The notes below the pieces were generated by a model. That model saw only the letters and a program-made list of their open reading frames with translations. It was not told the DNA's origin and did not search any database. A DNA stretch of 64,000 nt, taken from assembly GCA_036389375.1 (NCBI GenBank), contig DASVQA010000078.1, positions 1-64,000 on the forward strand. Reading direction: 5' to 3'. Within the stretch, counting starts at the first letter, position 1. The number at the start of each line of letters is the position of its first letter. This document shows, piece by piece, positions 35,101 through 45,355 of the stretch. A program made the position numbers and the translations under genes. The DNA is from QHXQ01 sp036389375 (GTDB lineage Bacteria; Acidobacteriota; Blastocatellia; Pyrinomonadales; Pyrinomonadaceae).

Positions 35101-35332
35101 GGAGAAAGAGGCCGGGCGGCAAGTGCGCGACGGCGAAATCCAGACGGCGTGCCAGTCCGCGTGCCCGACGAACGCCATCGTCTTCGGCAACCTGAACGAC
35201 CGCAACAGCATGGTCGCCAGGTGGCAGCACGAACCGCGCGCTTATGGCGTGCTGACGGAGTTGAACACGCGCCCGCGCACGCAATACCTGTCGGAGTTGC
35301 GCAATCCGAACCCGGAGATCAGAGGGGCTTAA
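32150..35332 (+). CDS. actB: Alternative complex III subunit ActB, fused molybdopterin-like and iron-sulfur protein
   Basis: A 1060-residue subunit. A twin-arginine export motif (SRRTFLK near residue 67) and a lipobox-like LAGLAGC follow a long N-terminal extension. Residues about 90-700 are a molybdopterin-oxidoreductase-like domain, which in characterised ActB carries no cofactor. Residues from about 815 form a ferredoxin-like domain with four cysteine clusters: CVGCNACVIAC, CMHCENAPCEPVCP, CVGTRYCSNNCP and CTYC...CQSACP, for one 3Fe-4S and three 4Fe-4S clusters by family analogy. It faces the periplasm and relays electrons between the quinol-oxidising ActC and the haems. Full length, no disruption seen. 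Confidence 0.94.
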   Translation: MHIKDTLPALYKIRRPLKAEDVRARLAAKQGKEYWRSLEELAASEEFEEFLHREFPRQAGEWDDEPSRRTFLKVMGASLALAGLAGCSYQPPETIVPYVRQPEELVPGKPLFFATAMPHTKGATGLLVRSNEGRPTHAEGNDLHPGSLGAADVFSIASILTLYDPDRSETVQYRGEIRPYTSFLADVRTTLDALKAKQGAGLRILTETVTSPSVAALLKQITTALPQARWHSYEPAGAHAATQGAALAFGQPVHTIYRFDRADRVLSLDADFLAAGPGELRYARDFIDRRRVIEGKSEMNRLYVVETTPTNTGAKADHRFAVRPSELEQFTRALAVAVGAQNTPALVGSAPHPDAIAAIAKDLQGARGKSIVIPGDYAPPTVHALAHAMNAALGNTGQTVVYTDPLAFYPNNQPVDQIADLRALVGDIDAGAVEMLLIVGGNPAYNAPVDLAFRDKLKKLFDQKKLTAHLGLHFDETSEWCQWHVPEAHFLEAWGDARAYDGTVSIIQPLIAPLYRGRSALEFLSALTDTPEKSGYDIVRDFWRTQPQMSGDFERAWRRAVHDGLIAGTALPEKTVALSASASSQAASAPAAAVGSGQFEIVFRPDPSVYDGRYANNGWLQELPKPLTKLCWDNAAHISPATARKLFNVDNQEDIATYKGIEYMAPVVTLSYRGQTIKAPVFILPGQPDDVVTVHLGYGRTRVGRVGAGTAQQPVGFDAYQLRFADAPWTATGAQVAATADSYQLVGTQLHFNMEGRDIVRSETLEEYRRGRDDAQSEHVVGSDARTGDEGVGRAGPGVGKEVHKEPGVNETLYYNYDYVGYKWGMAIDTTACVGCNACVIACQSENNIPVVGKEQVARRREMHWLRIDAYFKGLAENPEGVYFMPVPCMHCENAPCEPVCPVNATVHDAEGTNNMVYNRCVGTRYCSNNCPYKVRRFNFLRYQDFETESLKLMRNPEVSVRSRGVMEKCTYCIQRIQAAKIESEKEAGRQVRDGEIQTACQSACPTNAIVFGNLNDRNSMVARWQHEPRAYGVLTELNTRPRTQYLSELRNPNPEIRGA

Positions 35333-35338
35333 AAGGTT

Positions 35339-36735
<1,397 letters not shown>

Positions 36736-36739
<4 letters not shown>

Positions 36740-37284
36740 AGACACGCAGGGAGCGCCCACCCTTCTACGGGCTGATGGCCGAATTTGACAACCCGACCGA
36801 CGTGGTCACGGCGGCGCGCGCCGTCCACGAAGCCGGCTACCGGCGCATTGACGCATTCTCGCCCTATCCGATTGAGGAGCTATCGGAAGCCGTCGGGATG
36901 CACACGACGAAGATGTCGCTCATCGTGCTCATCGGCGGCCTCATCGGCCTGATCGGCGGCTACGGCATGCAGTATTACCTGTCCGTCATTAACTATCCTT
37001 TGAACGTCGGCGGGAAGCCCTTGAACAGTTGGCCGGCCTTTATCCCGATCACGTTTGAGACGACGGTCTTGTGCGCGGCGCTCGCGGGCATCTTCGGCAT
37101 GCTCGCGCTCAACGGGCTGCCTGAGCCGTATCATCCGGTCTTCAACACGCCGAACTTCGCGCTCGCCTCGCGCGACCGCTTCTTCCTGCTCATCGAATCG
37201 CGCGATGACAATTTCGACCGCACGCAGACGGCCGAGTTCCTGCGCAGCCTCGGGCCACGTGAGGTGACAGATGTGGAATATTAG
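36736..37284 (+). CDS. actD: Alternative complex III subunit ActD (DUF3341)
   Basis: A 182-residue protein with two transmembrane helices (about 55-80 and 100-122). The DUF3341 opening (PPFYGLMAEFDNPTDVVTAARAVHEAGYRRIDAFSPYPIEEL) and the later HPVFNTPNFALASRDRFFLLIESRDDNFD segment are diagnostic of ActD. It is a structural subunit of the complex. It overlaps actC by 4 bases and actE by 14 bases, indicating tight translational coupling. Confidence 0.93.
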
Positions 37285-38179
37285 TCGGCGGCAGGCAGTC
37301 AGGGGGCGAGAGTTGCCAGCGGGCGCGCGCGCGCAAGCTGAACGCGCGCCCGCTTCGCCAGCATCGCGCCGCCCCTTGGTCACATGCTTACTGCTCGCGG
37401 CCGTCTGCCTGCTGCCTGCCGGCTGTCGCATGGACATGCAGGATCAGCCGCGCTACGAGGTCTACGAGCCGAGCCGCACGTTTGACGACGGGCTGTCGTC
37501 GCGCCCATACGTCGCGGGCACGATCCCGCGCGGTTACTTGCGCGAGGACAAGTTGTACTACACGGGCAAGGGCGGCGGCGCGCAGACGGGCGCACAGTTG
37601 CAGACGCAGTCGGGCGGGACGACGCAGGCCGTCGTACAGACGGGCGTGCCCAACGTGCAGGGCGGCACGACGAACGGCCAACTGCCGGGCCGGGCCGACG
37701 TGAACTTGCGCGGCAACGCGGGCGGTAAAGTCGGGCAACGGCAGGGTGAGACAAGCGGCGGCGGCGCGGGAGCCGAGGCGGACGCGACCGAATTGCCGTT
37801 TCCCATCACGGAGCAGGTGCTTGAGCGCGGGCGCGAGCGTTACCAGATTTACTGCGCGCTCTGTCACGGCGCGACCGGCTTTGGCGACGGCATGATCGTA
37901 CGGCGCGGCTATCGTCGCCCGCCCTCTTATCACGACGACCGCCTGCGGCAAGCGCCCGTCGGCCACTTCTTCGACGTGATCACAAACGGCTGGGGCGCGA
38001 TGCCCGATTACAGCGCGCAGGTGCCCGTGCAGGATCGCTGGGCCATCATCGCCTACATACGCGCGCTGCAACTAAGCCAGCAGGGCGGCGCAAATCAAGG
38101 GGCGGCGAATCCGGCGCGCGCGGCGCAGCCGGGCGCAGCAGCAGGCGCGCATAACGAAGGTGGAGGGGAGCACCACTGA
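37271..38179 (+). CDS. actE: Alternative complex III subunit ActE, monohaem cytochrome c lipoprotein
   Basis: A 302-residue exported protein with a lipobox (LLPAGC, Cys near residue 52), so probably anchored by lipid after signal peptidase II cleavage. An N-terminal conserved part (MQDQPRYEVYEPSRTFDDG...RPYVAGTIPRGYLREDKLYYTGK) precedes a Gly/Gln/Thr-rich insert of about 75 residues, then a class I cytochrome c fold with one haem motif CALCH near residue 195. The tail is Ala/Gly-rich and ends EHH. ActE is the exit haem that hands electrons to oxidase. The low-complexity insert is longer than I expect for the family. The stop overlaps the actF start by one base. Confidence 0.92.
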   Translation: MWNISRRQAVRGRELPAGARAQAERAPASPASRRPLVTCLLLAAVCLLPAGCRMDMQDQPRYEVYEPSRTFDDGLSSRPYVAGTIPRGYLREDKLYYTGKGGGAQTGAQLQTQSGGTTQAVVQTGVPNVQGGTTNGQLPGRADVNLRGNAGGKVGQRQGETSGGGAGAEADATELPFPITEQVLERGRERYQIYCALCHGATGFGDGMIVRRGYRRPPSYHDDRLRQAPVGHFFDVITNGWGAMPDYSAQVPVQDRWAIIAYIRALQLSQQGGANQGAANPARAAQPGAAAGAHNEGGGEHH

Positions 38180-39468
38180 TGGCAGCCGAATACGTGACAG
38201 CAGCGCGCAGCTACACGCCGCCGCCAGCCCTCGACCGGCTCGCCGGCACGGGGCTGCTCGTCGGCCTTGCCGCCCTCGTCGTGCTTATCATCGGCGGCGC
38301 TTTGAGTGCGCTCCGCGTCCTGCCGTTCGACCTCGCGCACGTCTTCCGCGCTTATCTGCTCGGCTACGTGCTCTGGACGGGCGTGTCGGTCGGCGCGATG
38401 GCGATCATGATGTTGCACCACCTGTCGGGCGGCGGCTGGGGCGTCGTCTTGCGGCGCATCTTCGAGGCGGCGACGCGCGTGCTGCCGCTCATGTGCCTGC
38501 TCTTTATCCCGATCATCGCCGGGCTGCTGACGAACCACCTTTACCCGTGGACGATCCGCAGCGTCGTCGAAGAGAGCCATGCCATTCAGCACAAGCAGGC
38601 GCTCTATCTCAACTGGCCGATGTTTCTGCTGCGCTCGGTCTTCTACTTCGCCGTCTGGATCGGGTTGGCGACGCTCCTGGGCAAGTGGTCGCTCGCACAG
38701 GATACGGCGGACGATCCGCGCGTGCGCCGCAGCCTGAAAGAGCGCATGCAGAACCTGAGCGGCCCCGGCATCCTGCTGTTCGGCTTGACCGTGACGTTCG
38801 CCGCGATTGATTGGCTGATGACCTTAGAGCCGGAATGGTTCTCGACCATCTGGGGCTTGCTCATCATGGCGGGCTGGGGGCTGTCTGCGCTCGCCTTCGG
38901 CATCTGCATCGAGGCTTATTTCGTTAAGCACAGCGACCGGCTGACGGAAGTCTATCAACCGCGCCACCTGCACGATCACGGGAAACTGCTGCTCGCCTTC
39001 GTGATGATCTGGGCCTACTTTTCGTTCTCGCAGTTCTTGATCACGTGGTCGGGCAATCTGCCGGAAGAGATCACCTGGTACTTGCACCGGCTGCGCGGCG
39101 GCTGGCAGTACGTGGCGCTCTTTATCGTCTTCTTCCACTTCGCGCTGCCGTTCGTCGTGCTGCTCTCGCGCAGCTTGAAAAGGCACGCGGGCAAACTCGT
39201 CATCGTTGCGCTGCTCGTGCTGGCGGCGCGCGTCGTCGATCTGTTCTGGCTGATTGCGCCGAGCCACGCCGTCTTCCCCGAAGCGCAGAATGCAGCGGCG
39301 GCCGGCGCGGCGCGCATCGTCGCCTATGCGCTCTATTTCGTTGCGCCCGTCGGCATCGGCGGCGTCTGGCTCTGGTACTTTGCGCGCCAACTGAAGATGC
39401 GCCCGCTCCTGCCGCTCGGCGACGAAGGCTTGGAGAACGCGCTCGAACAGGGGCACGGACATCACTGA
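38179..39468 (+). CDS. actF: Alternative complex III subunit ActF, membrane protein
   Basis: A 429-residue integral membrane protein with about ten helices, structurally an NrfD/ActC relative. The segments MMLHHLSGGGWGVVLRRIFEAATRVLP, IIAGLLTNHLYPW and HDHGKLLLAFVMIWAYFSFSQFLI are typical of ActF. It forms the second membrane half of the complex opposite ActC, with a proposed proton-conducting role. It ends in a His-containing tail (GHGHH). TGATG coupling with actE. Confidence 0.92.
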   Translation: MAAEYVTAARSYTPPPALDRLAGTGLLVGLAALVVLIIGGALSALRVLPFDLAHVFRAYLLGYVLWTGVSVGAMAIMMLHHLSGGGWGVVLRRIFEAATRVLPLMCLLFIPIIAGLLTNHLYPWTIRSVVEESHAIQHKQALYLNWPMFLLRSVFYFAVWIGLATLLGKWSLAQDTADDPRVRRSLKERMQNLSGPGILLFGLTVTFAAIDWLMTLEPEWFSTIWGLLIMAGWGLSALAFGICIEAYFVKHSDRLTEVYQPRHLHDHGKLLLAFVMIWAYFSFSQFLITWSGNLPEEITWYLHRLRGGWQYVALFIVFFHFALPFVVLLSRSLKRHAGKLVIVALLVLAARVVDLFWLIAPSHAVFPEAQNAAAAGAARIVAYALYFVAPVGIGGVWLWYFARQLKMRPLLPLGDEGLENALEQGHGHH

Positions 39469-39512
39469 CGAAGGCGCAAGCGCCGCGTCTGGGCGGAAGG
39501 GATGAGATAGCG

Positions 39513-40106
39513 ATGGGAGTCTTTGGGCGAAAAATTCACGTGACCGAGACGCCGGACGTGCGCCACATCACGAACGAGAGCGTGATGCACGAAGAGTCGG
39601 ACGTGAACGTCAAAGGCGTGGCTACGTTCGTCGGGGCGCTCGCCGTCTTCGGCATCATCATCTGCGTGATCGTCTACGGGCTATTTCTCTATTTCGAGAA
39701 GCGCGAGGCGCGCAACGAGGAGAAGGAATTTCACAGTCCGCTCGCGCGCCTACCGGAAGAACGGCGACCGCCGCAGAGCGTGCCGCACTTACAGGCCGCG
39801 CCCGGCATGCGCGCGCAGGACGATCCGAACTTGACAGACCCGCGCTCGAATCTGGAACTGAAAGAGCCGGACAGCGAATGGAAACTGCTGCGCGAAAAAT
39901 ACGAGTACGAGTTGACGCACGAAGGCCAGCCCGACCCAAGCACGGGCCAGCGCCGCGTGCCGATTGATCAGGCGATGCAGCAACTCCTGCAACAGGGTCT
40001 GCCCGCGCGCGCGACGCCGCAACCCGGCGACCCGACCATCATCGGCGGCATGGACATTCCATCGTATTCGAGCGCGGGGCGGCAGACGGAGAAGCGCGAT
40101 CAGTAG
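39513..40106 (+). CDS. Single-TM protein encoded between actF and the SCO gene
   Basis: A 197-residue protein: a conserved-looking N terminus (GRKIHVTETPDVRHITNESVMHEESDVNVKG), one transmembrane helix (about 36-60: GVATFVGALAVFGIIICVIVYGLF), then a charged extracytoplasmic tail with LEREEKY-like helices and the segment RVPIDQAMQQLLQQGLP, ending in Pro/Gly-rich sequence. Genes with this N-TM-charged layout are commonly found at this spot in act-cox clusters, and it may be an accessory or assembly subunit of the complex III-caa3 assembly (inference). It does not resemble Rhodothermus ActG in size. The start at 39513 follows AAGGGATGAG; a longer open frame upstream overlaps actF out of frame and is not real. 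Confidence 0.75.
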   Translation: MGVFGRKIHVTETPDVRHITNESVMHEESDVNVKGVATFVGALAVFGIIICVIVYGLFLYFEKREARNEEKEFHSPLARLPEERRPPQSVPHLQAAPGMRAQDDPNLTDPRSNLELKEPDSEWKLLREKYEYELTHEGQPDPSTGQRRVPIDQAMQQLLQQGLPARATPQPGDPTIIGGMDIPSYSSAGRQTEKRDQ

Positions 40107-40139
40107 GCGCTGAAGGAGCAAGGGCAGTCAGGAAAAAGT

Positions 40140-41108
40140 ATGCAAGGTGTTTGGTCAAACGTAAACGGATCAGCGCGGCGCAGCGTGCGCTTCGCGCTCT
40201 GCGCCGCGCATGGCGCGCGTCGCCTGCGCTGCCTGCGTAGCTGCGCGCTGTTCTTCGTCGGGCTGCTGCTGCCGGCTGTCGGCTGTCTGCTGCCGACCGT
40301 TCAGGCGCAATACGCGCAGCCGCCGGAGCGCGTGGATACGGGGAACACGCCCGCCGCCATCTTGCAGGACGTGCGGATCGAGCAGCGGCTCGGCGCGCAG
40401 TTGCCGCTCGACGCGTCGTTTCGAGACGAGACGGGCCGCATTGTCAAACTCGGCGATTATTTCGGCGCGCGCCCGGTCGTCTTTGCGCTCGTCTATTACA
40501 AATGCCCGATGCTGTGCAATCAGGTGCTGAGCGGCATGGTCGGCGGCTTGCGCAGCGTGTCGTTTACGCCCGGCAAGGAGTTTGACGTGGTCGTCGTCAG
40601 CTTCGACCCGCGCGAGGGGCCGGTTGACGCGGCGCAGAAGAAACGCATCGTCGTCGGCGATTATCACCGCCCTGAGACGGCCGCCGGTTGGCACTTCCTG
40701 ACGGGCGACAAAGCGGCGATTGACAGTGTGGCGACGGCCGCCGGTTTCCACTACGCCTTCGACGCGCGCACCAATCAGTTCGCGCACGCGAGCGCCATCA
40801 TGCTCGCCACGCCGGCAGGGAAACTCTCGCACTACTTCTACGGCATCGACCCTGAGCCGCGCGGGCTGCGGCTCGGTCTCGTCGAAGCTTCGGCCGGCAA
40901 GGTCGGCTCGCCGGTGGATCAATTGCTGCTCTACTGTTACCACTACGACCCGACGACGGGGCGCTACGGCCCCGTCATCATGAATTTCATGCGGCTCGGC
41001 GGCCTCGTCACGGTGCTTGGCGTCGTGGCTCTGATCCTCGGCTTGCGCCGCGCCAGAGGCTTGCGCCCGACGGCGGGCCCGGCCGCGGCAGGAGGGACGG
41101 CCCTTTAA
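40140..41108 (+). CDS. SCO1/SenC-type copper chaperone
   Basis: A 322-residue exported protein with an N-terminal signal or anchor (about 28-58), a thioredoxin-like SCO domain and a C-terminal transmembrane helix (about 285-303). The copper-binding set is complete: C122-P-M-L-C126 and H216 in FAHASAIML. It delivers copper to the CuA centre of oxidase subunit II, encoded immediately downstream (gap of 2 bases). The C-terminal anchor and the LLLYCYHYDPTTGRYGPVIMNFMRLGG segment are typical of the bacterial group found in act-cox clusters. Ribosome-binding site AGGAAA. Confidence 0.93.
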   Translation: MQGVWSNVNGSARRSVRFALCAAHGARRLRCLRSCALFFVGLLLPAVGCLLPTVQAQYAQPPERVDTGNTPAAILQDVRIEQRLGAQLPLDASFRDETGRIVKLGDYFGARPVVFALVYYKCPMLCNQVLSGMVGGLRSVSFTPGKEFDVVVVSFDPREGPVDAAQKKRIVVGDYHRPETAAGWHFLTGDKAAIDSVATAAGFHYAFDARTNQFAHASAIMLATPAGKLSHYFYGIDPEPRGLRLGLVEASAGKVGSPVDQLLLYCYHYDPTTGRYGPVIMNFMRLGGLVTVLGVVALILGLRRARGLRPTAGPAAAGGTAL

Positions 41109-41110
41109 GC

Positions 41111-42238
41111 ATGCAGATTCCTTTACCCAAGATCGATCTACCGCGACTCCCGTTCACGCCCGAACAGGCGTCGAGCACGGCGGGGCACGTTGACGCGCTC
41201 TACCTCTATCTGGTCGCAATCACGCTCTTTTTCTCCGTGCTCGTGGCGGGGCTTATCTTCTACTTCGCGGTCAAATACCGGCGGCGCACGCCCGACGAAA
41301 TACCGCGCCCCATCGCCGGCTCGCTGCCGCTTGAGACGATGTGGACGGTCATTCCGCTCCTCATCGCCATGACGATCTTCGTCTGGGGCGCAAGCCTCTA
41401 TTTCGCGCTCTACCGGCCGCCGCGCGACGCCGTCGAAATCTTCGTCGTCGGCAAACAGTGGATGTGGAAGTTTCAGCACACCGAGGGGCAGCGCGAGATC
41501 AACGAACTGCACGTGCCCGTCGGCGCAAAAGTTAAGCTGACGATGACGACCGAAGACGTGATCCACTCTTTGGCCGTGCCCGCTTTCCGGATCCGCTCAG
41601 ACGTAGTACCGGGGCGCTACACCTACGTCTGGTTTCAGGCGACGAAGCCCGGCCGCTATTACCTCTTCTGCACAGAGTATTGCGGCACGAACCATTCGGG
41701 CATGGGCGGTTACGTCGTCGTGCAGGAGCAGAAAGAGTATCAGGCGTGGCTCGCGGGCGGCGCGAACGAATCACCCGCCGCACAGGGCGAGAAACTGTTC
41801 CAGAGTTTAGGCTGCGCGTCTTGTCACAAGATGGACGTGCAGGGGCGCGGGCCCATGCTCGCCGGTCTCTTTGGCAAGCCGCAGAAGATGGAGGACGGGC
41901 AGGAGGTCGTCGCCGACGAGGCTTACATCCGCGAGTCTATTCTCGACCCGCAGGCCAAGCGCGTGCTCGGCTTCGGCTCAGTCCAGATGCCCAGTTTTCG
42001 CGGGCAGGTGACGGAAGAACAACTGCTCGACCTGATCGCTTACATACGTTCGCTCTCCGCTCCGCCGGGCGCGGGCGGCGGCACGATCAATACGGCCGCG
42101 CCCGGCAACGGCAACACCAGCGGCATCGCGCCCGACACGCAGCGCATGAACCCGCTCAGCCCCACTGCACCGCGTGGGCCGCAAGGGGCGCAGAACACGA
42201 ATACGAACACACAGGGCAGTAATCGGCCGCCGCAATAA
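41111..42238 (+). CDS. coxB: Cytochrome c oxidase subunit II with C-terminal cytochrome c domain (caa3 type)
   Basis: A 375-residue subunit. Two N-terminal transmembrane helices (about 31-55 and 77-98) are followed by a cupredoxin domain with all CuA ligands: C187, C191, H195, M198 and an upstream His (ViHSLAVPAFR). A fused class I cytochrome c domain with C235-A-S-C-H239 follows, then a Thr/Asn/Pro-rich tail of about 60 residues. The fused haem makes this a caa3-type oxidase able to take electrons directly from ActE without soluble cytochrome c. GGAGGGA precedes the start. Confidence 0.95.
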   Translation: MQIPLPKIDLPRLPFTPEQASSTAGHVDALYLYLVAITLFFSVLVAGLIFYFAVKYRRRTPDEIPRPIAGSLPLETMWTVIPLLIAMTIFVWGASLYFALYRPPRDAVEIFVVGKQWMWKFQHTEGQREINELHVPVGAKVKLTMTTEDVIHSLAVPAFRIRSDVVPGRYTYVWFQATKPGRYYLFCTEYCGTNHSGMGGYVVVQEQKEYQAWLAGGANESPAAQGEKLFQSLGCASCHKMDVQGRGPMLAGLFGKPQKMEDGQEVVADEAYIRESILDPQAKRVLGFGSVQMPSFRGQVTEEQLLDLIAYIRSLSAPPGAGGGTINTAAPGNGNTSGIAPDTQRMNPLSPTAPRGPQGAQNTNTNTQGSNRPPQ

Positions 42239-42287
42239 CATGCAGGTTGCGAAGCGATGGCCACGCCAGTCATACAACTGAGGCATT

Positions 42288-44036
42288 ATGAGCGCAGCAG
42301 ACACACCCGTTAACCCAATGAACCCGGCCGCGCCGGCCGCGCCACCGCGCGCCGACGCGCCCGAATGGCGCACGCGCTTTGCGCACACGAACTATCTAAA
42401 CGCGGAGTACGGGATCAAGTCGTGGTTGTTGACCAAGGATCACAAGCGCATCGCGCTCCTCTACTTGATCTCGATCACGATCTTCTTCGCGCTCGGCGGC
42501 GCTTACGCCATCGCCATCCGGCTAGAGTTGCTCACGCCGGCCGGCGACCTCGTGCAGCCGCACACCTACAACAAGCTGTTTACGCAGCACGGGATTTTGA
42601 TGGTCTTCTTCTTTCTGATCCCGTCAATTCCGGCCGTGCTCGGCAACTTTCTCGTCCCGCTCATGATCGGCGCGAAGGATTTGGCCTTCCCCCGCATCAA
42701 CCTGCTCAGTTGGTACATCTATCTCGTGGGCGGCATCTTCACCATCTGGGCGCTCCTAAACGGCGGCATCGACACGGGCTGGACGTTCTACGTGCCCTAC
42801 AGCACCACGTTCTCGAATACTTATGTCGTCGCGGTCGGGCTCGGCATCTTCATCACCGGCTTCTCGTCCATTCTGACGGGGCTGAATTTCATCGTCACCA
42901 TTCACACGATGCGCGCGCCCGGCATGACCTGGTTTCGCCTGCCGCTCTTTATCTGGTCACACTACGCGACGAGCCTGATCATGATCCTCGGCACGCCCGT
43001 CATTGCCATCACCATCTTGCTCGTAGCCTTAGAGCGCGTCGCCCACATCGGCATCTTCGACCCGCGCCTCGGCGGCGACCCCGTCCTCTTTCAACACTTC
43101 TTCTGGTTTTATTCGCACCCGGCCGTCTACATCATGGTCTTGCCGGGCATGGGCGTCATCAGCGAGGTCGTCTCGACCTTTTCGCGTAAGAACATCTTCG
43201 GCTACTCGTTCGTCGCTTTTTCAAGCCTTGCCATCGCCGTCTTTGGCTTTCTCGTCTGGGGACATCACCTGTTCACGTCGAGCCAGTCGGTTTACGCCGG
43301 CATGATCTTCTCACTCATCAGCTTCGCCGTCGCCATTCCCTCGGCGGTGAAGGTCTTCAACTGGACGGCGACGCTCTACCGAGGCTCGATCTCTTACGAC
43401 ACGCCGATGCTTTACGCGCTCTCGTTCATCGGCCTATTCACCATCGGCGGGCTGACAGGTCTCTTCTTGGCCGCGCTTGGCATGGACGTACACCTGACAG
43501 ACACCTACTTTATCGTCGCGCACTTCCACTACATCATGGTCGGCGGCACGCTCTCGGCCTACATGGCGGGCCTGCACATGTGGTGGCCGAAGATCACGGG
43601 GCGCATGTACCCGGAAGGCTGGGGCCGGTTTGCGGCGCTCGTCCTCTTCGTCGGCTTCAACCTGACGTTCTTCCCGCAGTTCCTGCTCGGCTACATGGGC
43701 ATGCCGCGCCGCTACCATGCTTACGCGCCCGATCCCCTGTGGCAGGTCTTAAACGTGATGAGCACGGCGGGCGCGTCTATTCTCGGCTTCGGGCTGCTGA
43801 TTCCGGCCGTCTATTTCATCTGGTCGATGCGCTACGGCAAGTTTGCGCCGCCGAATCCGTGGCCGGCCACGGGGCTTGAATGGCGCACGCTCTCGCCGCC
43901 GCCGACCGAGAACTTCGCGCGCACGCCGGTCGTCACGTGGGAGGCTTACGAGTACCGGCCCGTCGAGGAGATGGAAGTGATCGGCGCGGGCGACGCAGAG
44001 GGCGTGCAGCCCGTCGGCGGCACGATCAGCAGATAA
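42288..44036 (+). CDS. coxA: Cytochrome c oxidase subunit I
   Basis: A 582-residue haem-copper oxidase catalytic subunit with 12 or more helices. Landmarks: TQHGILMVFFFLIPSIPAVLGNFLVPLMIG (low-spin haem region), WFYSHPAVYIMVLPGMGVISEVV (CuB and the His-Tyr cross-link HPAVY), WGHHLFTS (the paired CuB His) and DTYFIVAHFHYIMVGG (haem a3/a ligands). The HPAVY...GMGVISE context indicates a type A oxidase. It reduces oxygen to water while pumping protons in the inner membrane. Position in the operon: gap of 49 bases after coxB, 15 before coxC. The first 35 residues are a Pro/Ala-rich extension. Confidence 0.96.
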   Translation: MSAADTPVNPMNPAAPAAPPRADAPEWRTRFAHTNYLNAEYGIKSWLLTKDHKRIALLYLISITIFFALGGAYAIAIRLELLTPAGDLVQPHTYNKLFTQHGILMVFFFLIPSIPAVLGNFLVPLMIGAKDLAFPRINLLSWYIYLVGGIFTIWALLNGGIDTGWTFYVPYSTTFSNTYVVAVGLGIFITGFSSILTGLNFIVTIHTMRAPGMTWFRLPLFIWSHYATSLIMILGTPVIAITILLVALERVAHIGIFDPRLGGDPVLFQHFFWFYSHPAVYIMVLPGMGVISEVVSTFSRKNIFGYSFVAFSSLAIAVFGFLVWGHHLFTSSQSVYAGMIFSLISFAVAIPSAVKVFNWTATLYRGSISYDTPMLYALSFIGLFTIGGLTGLFLAALGMDVHLTDTYFIVAHFHYIMVGGTLSAYMAGLHMWWPKITGRMYPEGWGRFAALVLFVGFNLTFFPQFLLGYMGMPRRYHAYAPDPLWQVLNVMSTAGASILGFGLLIPAVYFIWSMRYGKFAPPNPWPATGLEWRTLSPPPTENFARTPVVTWEAYEYRPVEEMEVIGAGDAEGVQPVGGTISR

Positions 44037-44051
44037 GGAGACAAAAGGGGT

Positions 44052-44762
<711 letters not shown>

Positions 44763-44784
44763 GTGACCGGCTCGCGGAGGAGTC

Positions 44785-45090
44785 ATGTCGGAACACATCG
44801 TCTCAAGGCGACTCTACTTTCTCATCTTCGGCGCGCTGATGGTGCTGACGGCGATCACCGTCTATGCCGCCAACATCAATCTCGGCTCGGAGAAACTGAA
44901 CACCGTCGTCGCGCTGACCATCGCCGTCGTCAAGGCGACGCTCGTCATCCTCTTCTTCATGCACGTGCGCTACAGCCCGCGCCTGACGTGGGTGGTCATC
45001 GCCAGCGGCTTCCTCTGGCTGGCCATCATGATCGTGCTGACGCTGAGCGATTACCTGACGCGCACACGCACGGCCCTGCCCGGTCGTTGA
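44785..45090 (+). CDS. coxD: Cytochrome c oxidase subunit IV (prokaryotic type)
   Basis: A 101-residue membrane protein with three helices; the central motif VALTIAVVKATLVILFFMHVRYSPRLTW is the prokaryotic cytochrome oxidase subunit IV signature. GGAGG lies just upstream of the ATG. It is last in the operon and followed by an intrinsic terminator. Confidence 0.9.
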   Translation: MSEHIVSRRLYFLIFGALMVLTAITVYAANINLGSEKLNTVVALTIAVVKATLVILFFMHVRYSPRLTWVVIASGFLWLAIMIVLTLSDYLTRTRTALPGR

Positions 45091-45130
45091 CCGCCCGCGC
45101 TTAAGATCAGTCAACCCGCACGCCCTCGCG

Positions 45131-45168
45131 CGCCCGGTCGCAACCCTTTGCGCCGGGCGTCGTTTTTT
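45131..45168 (+). terminator. Rho-independent terminator of the act-cox operon
   Basis: The stem CGCCCGG/CCGGGCG (45131-45137 with 45153-45159) with a 15-base loop is followed by TCG and six T residues. It lies 41 bases after coxD and ends the whole respiratory cluster. Confidence 0.8.
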
Positions 45169-45261
45169 GAACCTGCCGGTCGCGCCGAGCGTTTACCGAA
45201 GAGAAATAAGCATGCGCGGGTTCGTTTGCGCGTCAGAAAGCGCGCCGGGGCGCGCTCTGTG

Positions 45262-45291
45262 TTGTGCGGCGCGCGCGGGCGCGGCTACAAT
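45262..45291 (+). promoter_or_regulatory. Sigma-70-type promoter
   Basis: TTGTGC (45262-45267; 4 of 6), an 18-base spacer and TACAAT (45286-45291; 5 of 6). It gives a leader of about 60 bases before the ATG at 45356. Confidence 0.5.
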
Positions 45292-45355
45292 CGGGCGCGA
45301 ACGTTGCCAACCGGGGCGCTCTTCAGTTGAGACATTTCCGAACGGCGGTGACTTT

